Source of the DNA: Chloroflexota bacterium
GTDB lineage: Bacteria > Chloroflexota > UBA6077
Assembly (NCBI GenBank): GCA_021806765.1
Contig: JAJZQR010000197.1
Span: 1-9,769 of the forward strand
Direction: 5' to 3'
Length of the DNA: 9,769 nt
Position numbers and translations under genes: made by a program
The notes under the pieces: generated by a model
Databases searched by the model: none
Seen by the model: the letters and a program-made list of their open reading frames with translations, nothing else
Told to the model about the DNA's origin: nothing
In this document: positions 6,712 through 9,769 of the stretch, in pieces
Position numbering within the stretch: the first letter of the stretch is position 1
How the letters are laid out: each line of letters starts with the position of its first letter

Positions 6712-7125
6712 CTAGGCCGCCTCGTGGCCGGCCTTGTGGCCGGCCGCTGCCGCCATCCCCGCCTTGCGGGCCCGCCGCAAGGACTTGGCGGCCAGCCTCT
6801 CCACAATCTCTCCGTACTGAGGCGAGAAACTCAGGCGGCAAAGCCTGTCGACCAAGTCTCTCTTAGCTGGATTACTTGTTAGACAGTACTGGACCTCATC
6901 GCCCGAGGACGGAACTCTCACCAGAAGGTCAGCACCGACGAGCGCCTCCAGCGCCTCCGCCGTTCTCTCGAGAGAGCGCAACCCCAGTTCCTCGGAAAAG
7001 TAATGAACCCCGCCCCGCACCGACGGGCTGTCGTGAAGGTACCGAAGAATGTTGTGTCTGGCCAAATCGTCGACATCCTGCTCCAACAACTGTTCCAGAT
7101 CTGGATCCAGCTTGACGCTGAGCAT
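6712..7125 (-). CDS. Winged-helix-like protein of unknown function under a c-di-AMP riboswitch
   Basis: I do not recognise a named family. The 137-residue protein begins MLSVKLDPDLEQLLEQD and contains a probable winged helix: helix 1 around LARHNILRYLHDSP (21-34), a helix-turn-helix around HYFSEELGLRSLERTAEALEALVGADLL (41-68), and a wing at VRVPSSGDEVQYCLT (69-83). A basic stretch follows (LAAKSLRRARKAG, 111-123), then an Ala/His-rich tail (MAAAAGHKAGHEAA). It could be a transcription regulator or nucleoid-type protein; this is inferred from pattern only. No membrane segments are seen. The ATG at 7125 is chosen because AGGAGGTG lies just upstream, with its last bases 9 nt from the ATG; the GTG at 7137 is part of that Shine-Dalgarno sequence, and an in-frame TAG lies two codons before the GTG. 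It is transcribed alone from its own promoter, through a c-di-AMP aptamer and a 172-nt spacer. Confidence 0.8.
   Translation of the reverse strand: MLSVKLDPDLEQLLEQDVDDLARHNILRYLHDSPSVRGGVHYFSEELGLRSLERTAEALEALVGADLLVRVPSSGDEVQYCLTSNPAKRDLVDRLCRLSFSPQYGEIVERLAAKSLRRARKAGMAAAAGHKAGHEAA
6726..6745. repeat. Perfect 8-bp all-GC hairpin inside the 3' end of the winged-helix gene
   Basis: GGCCGGCC (6726-6733), a 4-base loop and GGCCGGCC (6738-6745) are both palindromic and mutually complementary, so the transcript can form an 8-bp stem of only G-C pairs closed by a tetraloop. It encodes part of the GHKAGHEA tail and ends 11 bases before the stop codon. Confidence 0.7.
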
Positions 7126-7151
7126 GAAGCCGAGCACCTCCTAGCTCGTTC
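7126..7151 (-). promoter_or_regulatory. Shine-Dalgarno-presenting hairpin before the winged-helix gene
   Basis: On the minus strand GAACGAGC (7144-7151) pairs with GCTCG-GC-TTC (7126-7135) through a 5-bp stem plus three further pairs across a 2-base bulge. The 8-base loop is TAGGAGGT, which is the ribosome binding site. The hairpin ends directly at the ATG. It may present the site to the ribosome or be part of the riboswitch expression platform. Confidence 0.5.
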
Positions 7152-7297
7152 CTTGTTGGTGGCAGGGCCGAGTACTCCAGGACGGTAACCAGCCGAAGGT
7201 AGTCGCCAGGGGAGGTGACGGAGGGGAGCGCAATCCAACGGGCACCATACTCGCGTCTGCCCATCGGAAGACAACTCACTTCACTCGTCCTCTTTCC

Positions 7298-7417
7298 CAT
7301 GCCTACGGGGTTAGCTGACGGGCTCGGGCTGAAAGAGTAGCCCTACGTGCGGGTTTCCGCACGATTCGCCCCAAACCTTGGTTCCCCCGCTCCCTGGATA
7401 GGAACTCGGCCCGCGAC
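7298..7417 (-). promoter_or_regulatory. ydaO-yuaA class c-di-AMP riboswitch
   Basis: The minus strand carries the conserved blocks of the ydaO-yuaA aptamer in order: GGGGGAACC (7380-7388), GGGGCGAATC (7363-7372), GTAGGGCTACTC (7335-7346) leading into TTTCAGCCCG, CCGTCAGCTAAC (7310-7321) and CGTAGGC (7301-7307). A 7-bp variable stem CGTGCGG-AAAC-CCGCACG (7346-7363) sits where the family has a variable hairpin. P1 can form between CGGGCC (7408-7413) and GGCATG (7298-7303) with one mismatch. Known members bind two c-di-AMP molecules and usually switch expression off, typically of cell-wall hydrolase, potassium or osmolyte genes. Here it lies about 25 nt after a strong promoter and 172 nt before the winged-helix gene. 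No terminator hairpin with a T-tract is seen in the spacer, so control of translation is more likely. Exact ends are approximate. Confidence 0.92.
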
Positions 7418-7443
7418 GTGTGCTTTTCATTCGATATAGGGGC

Positions 7444-7471
7444 ACTATACCACTCGCAATGTGGTTGTCAA
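7444..7471 (-). promoter_or_regulatory. Sigma-A-type promoter of the riboswitch transcript
   Basis: On the minus strand a perfect -35 TTGACA (7466-7471), a 16-base spacer and -10 TATAGT (7444-7449) lie just upstream of the aptamer. Predicted initiation near 7436 would include the whole aptamer. Confidence 0.8.
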
Positions 7472-7652
7472 GCGCCTCTGGCTCGATAGCAGCATCGACT
7501 CCCCGGGCCGCTTCCTGGGCCCCAACCCGCGGGTCCTCCGATGCCACCACCGGGCCCGCAGGGTCCCTCTGACGCAATCTCCGTGCCCCTTCTACAGGAA
7601 TCAGGTTGGAACGAAATGGCTGCGCTTCTGGACTCATCCGAGAGGTTCAGGT
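7472..7652. other. Intergenic stretch without recognised features
   Basis: This is the part of the 7126-7750 gene-free region not taken up by the riboswitch, its leader and the two promoters. Both strands have open frames, but none has a ribosome site or recognisable protein. I see no RNA gene, riboswitch or repeat in it. Confidence 0.6.
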
Positions 7653-7682
7653 TTGACGTGGGGCAGCATCAGTAGGGACAAT
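7653..7682 (+). promoter_or_regulatory. Probable promoter of the SRPBCC gene
   Basis: TTGACG (7653-7658), an 18-base spacer and GACAAT (7677-7682) lie about 70 bases before the ATG at 7751. The -35 is strong and the -10 moderate (4 of 6). Confidence 0.5.
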
Positions 7683-7750
7683 ACACTGGCCTCAGCCGAT
7701 CTCGGCAGAGGGATGACGCACTACCGTCGTGAGATGGGAAGGGGTCCTGC

Positions 7751-8221
7751 ATGCCGGCTATTGAACGTTCGATCCTGGTGAATGCCCCCGTCCAAGAGGT
7801 CTTCGACTTCGTTGCCGACTACCGAAATACCACCAGGTACCAGCGACAGTTCTCGAGATTCGAGCCCGTGGGGGAACCTGCCTACGGGTTGGGATCGATC
7901 GTGGAAGCCCGGGGACGCTTCAAGGGTATTCCCATGCATGCCCGGTTGCAGGTGACAGAGTTCGAGAAGAACCAGCGAATCGCATCCAAATCGGTGGAGG
8001 GGCTGAAGAGCACCGCAGTATGGAGCTTCGCGCCCGAAGGGGACCAGACCCGAGTGACCTTTACCGCCAGTTACACATGGCCGATCCCCATACTCAGCGG
8101 GGCCGTGCGCAGAATGCTGCAGGCGGAACTTGCCTCTATGGCCGAGTCCTCCCTACGGGAGCTGAAGCGGCTGGTGGAGGCCAAAGGCCGGGAAGCCTCT
8201 CTAGAGTCGCCTGCTGAGTAG
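7751..8221 (+). CDS. SRPBCC (START/Bet v1-like) domain protein
   Basis: The 156-residue product starts MPAIERSILVNAPVQEVFDFVADYRN, the typical opening of the polyketide cyclase/dehydrase-like SRPBCC group: first beta strand, then the V-F-x-F-V-A-D helix. Later segments also fit: GSIVEARGRFKG, VTEFEKNQRIASKSVEG, WSFAPEGDQTRVTFTASYTWPIP and a long C-terminal helix from about residue 115 (VRRMLQAELASMAESSLRELKRLVE). The fold makes a hydrophobic pocket that binds lipids or small molecules; the ligand and any catalytic role cannot be read from the sequence. No signal peptide is seen. The start is supported by GGAAGGGG about 6 bases upstream of the ATG. Its 3' end overlaps the convergent GNAT gene by 21 bases. 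Confidence 0.85.
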   Translation: MPAIERSILVNAPVQEVFDFVADYRNTTRYQRQFSRFEPVGEPAYGLGSIVEARGRFKGIPMHARLQVTEFEKNQRIASKSVEGLKSTAVWSFAPEGDQTRVTFTASYTWPIPILSGAVRRMLQAELASMAESSLRELKRLVEAKGREASLESPAE

Positions 8222-8638
8222 CTCCCGCCCGGCCGACTCGAAGCCGTGAGAGCTATAGAACTCCAGCGCTGGGGCAGTGCGCGGCGTTACCACCTCGACC
8301 GCCTGGATCCCTTCCGCCTCGCGCCCCACCACAACGCACCGCTCCAACAGAGTAGTGCCAATACCATGGCGCTGCAAGCGGAAGTCTACTCCCAACTCCT
8401 CGATCCGCATCACCTTCCCGAACCACCAGGTGTGGTATGAACAGAAGGCGAAGCCGACTACCAGTCCTCGCTGTTCGGCCACGAAGCAGCTCCGGCTGCA
8501 AGTCGACCAGAACTCTCTGAGACGGGCCAGGGCCTTCTCGTAGGTCCAGTCCTCGTGGTAGGGTGGGGAACTGAAGATCTCAGCGTAGAGTTGGGCGCAG
8601 CGGGAAAGGTCTTCCTCTTGAACCGGCCTGATCTCCAT
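8201..8638 (-). CDS. GNAT family N-acetyltransferase
   Basis: A 145-residue acyl-CoA-dependent acetyltransferase of the GNAT superfamily. The N-terminus MEIRPVQEEDLSRCAQLYAEIF is typical (I-R-x-x-x-x-x-D strand-helix). The acetyl-CoA pyrophosphate loop is seen as QRHGIG (89-94) in GVDFRLQRHGIGTTLLE, preceded by the beta-4 strand MRIEELGVD. AVEVVTP and ALEFYSSHGFESAGREL provide the late strand and the Tyr-containing region (Y128). The substrate, which could be a protein N-terminus, amine or antibiotic, cannot be predicted. The frame extends upstream to 8698, but the ATG at 8638 has an excellent GGAAGGAG with 7-base spacing and gives the normal family start. It is expressed from its own promoter, divergent from rpsO, and overlaps the SRPBCC gene at its 3' end. 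Confidence 0.92.
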   Translation of the reverse strand: MEIRPVQEEDLSRCAQLYAEIFSSPPYHEDWTYEKALARLREFWSTCSRSCFVAEQRGLVVGFAFCSYHTWWFGKVMRIEELGVDFRLQRHGIGTTLLERCVVVGREAEGIQAVEVVTPRTAPALEFYSSHGFESAGRELLSRRL

Positions 8639-8725
8639 GCTGCTGCTCCTTCCGATGCCGATCCCACTTCCTGGGTCGCAGGGGTACCAACAGCCCATGC
8701 CACGGAAAACCGAGGGGAAGAGCCT

Positions 8726-8754
8726 ATTAGAGACCGGGTGGTGCCGTTTGTCAA
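8726..8754 (-). promoter_or_regulatory. Sigma-A-type promoter of the GNAT gene
   Basis: On the minus strand, perfect -35 TTGACA (8749-8754), a 17-base spacer and -10 TCTAAT (8726-8731) lie about 90 bases before the start. The -35 occupies almost the same bases as the -35 of the divergent rpsO promoter. Confidence 0.75.
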
Positions 8755-8777
8755 GGCCTGAACGGCTATGCTATACT
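8748..8777 (+). promoter_or_regulatory. Sigma-A-type promoter of rpsO-pnp
   Basis: -35 TTGTCA (8748-8753), an 18-base spacer and -10 TATACT (8772-8777) with a TGC extension before the -10. Transcription should start near 8784, leaving a leader of about 55 nt that could host S15 autoregulation, although I cannot show a specific S15-binding structure. There is a CTCGA-C-TCGAG palindrome at the start of the leader. Confidence 0.75.
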
Positions 8778-8839
8778 TTTGCTCGACTCGAGAAACGTTG
8801 TAATGATGGATACCCAGATTCCCCGGGAGGTTTGTCAAG

Positions 8840-9109
8840 GTGCCGCTAACGAAGGAAGACAAGCAAGCCACACTAGAGAAGTTCAGGGCCCACGAGACCG
8901 ACACCGGTTCCTCCGAGGTCCAGGTCGCGCTCCTCAGCCGCCGCATCGATCAGTTGGTGGAGCATCTGAAGACCCACAAGCACGACCATCACTCGCGTCG
9001 TGGCCTGCTGATGCTGATCGGCCAGCGACGACGTCATCTGGCCTACCTCAGCCGCAAAGACAATCGCAAGTACCAGGCACTCATCGCCCAACTTGGTCTG
9101 CGTAAGTAG
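8840..9109 (+). CDS. rpsO: 30S ribosomal protein S15
   Basis: A primary 16S rRNA-binding protein of the small subunit platform, 89 residues, the standard length. Diagnostic blocks are [57 protein letters not shown] and [13 protein letters not shown]; the H-D-H-H-S-R-R-G-L segment contacts rRNA. The start is a GTG at 8840 with GGGAGG 9 bases upstream. The stop is a tandem TAG-TAA. It is followed after 63 bases by pnp, the classic rpsO-pnp operon. The only structure in that gap is a weak ATCC/GGAT hairpin, so read-through into pnp is expected. Confidence 0.98.
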   Translation: MPLTKEDKQATLEKFRAHETDTGSSEVQVALLSRRIDQLVEHLKTHKHDHHSRRGLLMLIGQRRRHLAYLSRKDNRKYQALIAQLGLRK

Positions 9110-9172
9110 TAAGCTGGCACCTTGGCTTTCTGATCCCAGGGGATTGGTGTGGGCATTTCCAGAGGAGAGGTA

Positions 9173-9769
9173 ATGACGGAGATCTTTGAAACCGTCCTAG
9201 GTGAGAGGCGGTTGTCCATCGAGACAGGCAAGGTAGCTCAGCTTGCCGATGGGGCCGCCATGGTTCGTTACGGCGACACTATTGTCCTTGGTACAGCCGT
9301 TAGTTCCCATCAACCCCGCGAGGGCGTCGACTTCTTTCCCCTCACGGTAGATTACGAAGAGAAAATGTATGCCGCCGGGAAGATCCCCGGCGGTTTTATC
9401 AAGAGGGAGAGCCGGCCCAGTGAGCAGGCCATCCTGTCGGCCAGACTCACCGATCGGCCTATTCGCCCCCTCTTCCCCAAAGCCTACCGCAACGACGTCC
9501 AGGTCATTCTCACCGTCCTCTCAGCGGACCAGGAGAATGATCCTGCCATCATCGGCACCATCGCAGCCTCCTCGGCCCTGTCCATTTCGGACATTCCGTT
9601 CTTCGGCCCCGTGGCCGCGGTGAAGGTCGGCTACATCAACGACGAGTTCGTGTTGAACCCCACTCTGCCCCAGTTGGCCTACAGCCGGCTGGATCTGACG
9701 GTGTCGGGCACCTCGGATGCGGTCATGATGGTGGAGGCCGGGGCTCAGGAACTCCCAGAGGACGTGGTC
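9173..9769 (+). CDS. pnp: Polyribonucleotide nucleotidyltransferase (PNPase), N-terminal part
   Basis: The frame is open for 199 codons to the window edge; the full enzyme is about 700 residues. PNPase degrades RNA 3' to 5' by phosphorolysis and takes part in mRNA turnover. The visible part is the first RNase PH-like domain: [75 protein letters not shown], then [13 protein letters not shown] and [14 protein letters not shown]. These are the canonical blocks and there is no frameshift. The second RNase PH domain with the catalytic site, and the KH and S1 domains, lie beyond the window. The ATG at 9173 has GAGGAGAGG directly upstream. It is probably co-transcribed with rpsO. Confidence 0.97.
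   Translation, partial: MTEIFETVLGERRLSIETGKVAQLADGAAMVRYGDTIVLGTAVSSHQPREGVDFFPLTVDYEEKMYAAGKIPGGFIKRESRPSEQAILSARLTDRPIRPLFPKAYRNDVQVILTVLSADQENDPAIIGTIAASSALSISDIPFFGPVAAVKVGYINDEFVLNPTLPQLAYSRLDLTVSGTSDAVMMVEAGAQELPEDVV

Noticed and set aside
6929..7300. 123-codon minus-strand open frame starting at the ATG in the 3' strand of riboswitch P1
   Set aside because: It has no ribosome site, starts inside the aptamer, shows no recognisable family, and its second half overlaps the winged-helix gene, which has a clear Shine-Dalgarno and fold pattern.
7311..7637. 108-codon minus-strand open frame across the aptamer
   Set aside because: It runs through the promoter and nearly the whole c-di-AMP aptamer, has no ribosome site, and its second half is explained by the RNA motif.
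8639..8698. 20-residue N-terminal extension of the GNAT protein
   Set aside because: The ATG at 8638 has a near-perfect Shine-Dalgarno with good spacing, and the extension is outside the usual family start.
9110..9172. Terminator or attenuator between rpsO and pnp
   Set aside because: Only a 4-5 bp ATCC/GGAT hairpin without a T-tract is visible, so co-transcription is more likely.
1..9769. tRNA genes, CRISPR arrays, insertion sequences or phage genes
   Set aside because: No T-loop-like tRNA pattern, spaced repeats, transposase or integrase-like proteins were seen on either strand.

Overview
The window is a GC-rich bacterial chromosome segment of ordinary housekeeping genes plus one RNA-regulated gene of unknown function. 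Protein styles (the L19, the RNase HII with a DEAGRGSWAGPL motif, the CBS-DRTGG family II pyrophosphatase, a free-standing XPB/Ssl2-type helicase-associated protein) and the c-di-AMP riboswitch suggest a Gram-positive-like or Chloroflexota-like lineage. This placement is an inference from a few proteins, not a phylogeny. There is no sign of phage, insertion sequences, CRISPR or tRNA genes.

Left block, minus strand (1-3395): a 627-residue helicase-associated protein without a helicase motor, then a clear sigma-A-type promoter driving rplS (L19), rnhB (RNase HII) and yraN (UPF0102 nuclease-fold protein, cut by the window edge). The last three are packed with a 9-base gap and a 4-base overlap. 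Next comes a plus-strand metallo-beta-lactamase-fold hydrolase (3472-4098) that ends 10 bases from the convergent ppaC.

Middle block, minus strand (4109-6516): a strong promoter, thiE (thiamine-phosphate synthase) and ppaC (nucleotide-regulated CBS-DRTGG family II inorganic pyrophosphatase). The two genes are joined by a TGATG stop/start junction, so a PPi-releasing enzyme is translationally coupled to a PPi-hydrolysing one.

Riboswitch block, minus strand (6545-7471): a strong promoter, a ydaO-yuaA-class c-di-AMP riboswitch aptamer, a roughly 170-nt leader that ends in a hairpin presenting the Shine-Dalgarno sequence, and a 137-residue winged-helix-like protein of unknown function. Two stable hairpins lie at or just past the 3' end of that gene. 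This is the most interesting part of the window, because c-di-AMP appears to control a small putative DNA-binding protein rather than an obvious cell-wall or potassium gene.

Right block (7653-9769): an SRPBCC-fold protein (plus) converges on a GNAT acetyltransferase (minus). The GNAT promoter and the promoter of the rpsO-pnp operon (S15 and polynucleotide phosphorylase, the latter cut by the window edge) are divergent and share an overlapping -35 element.
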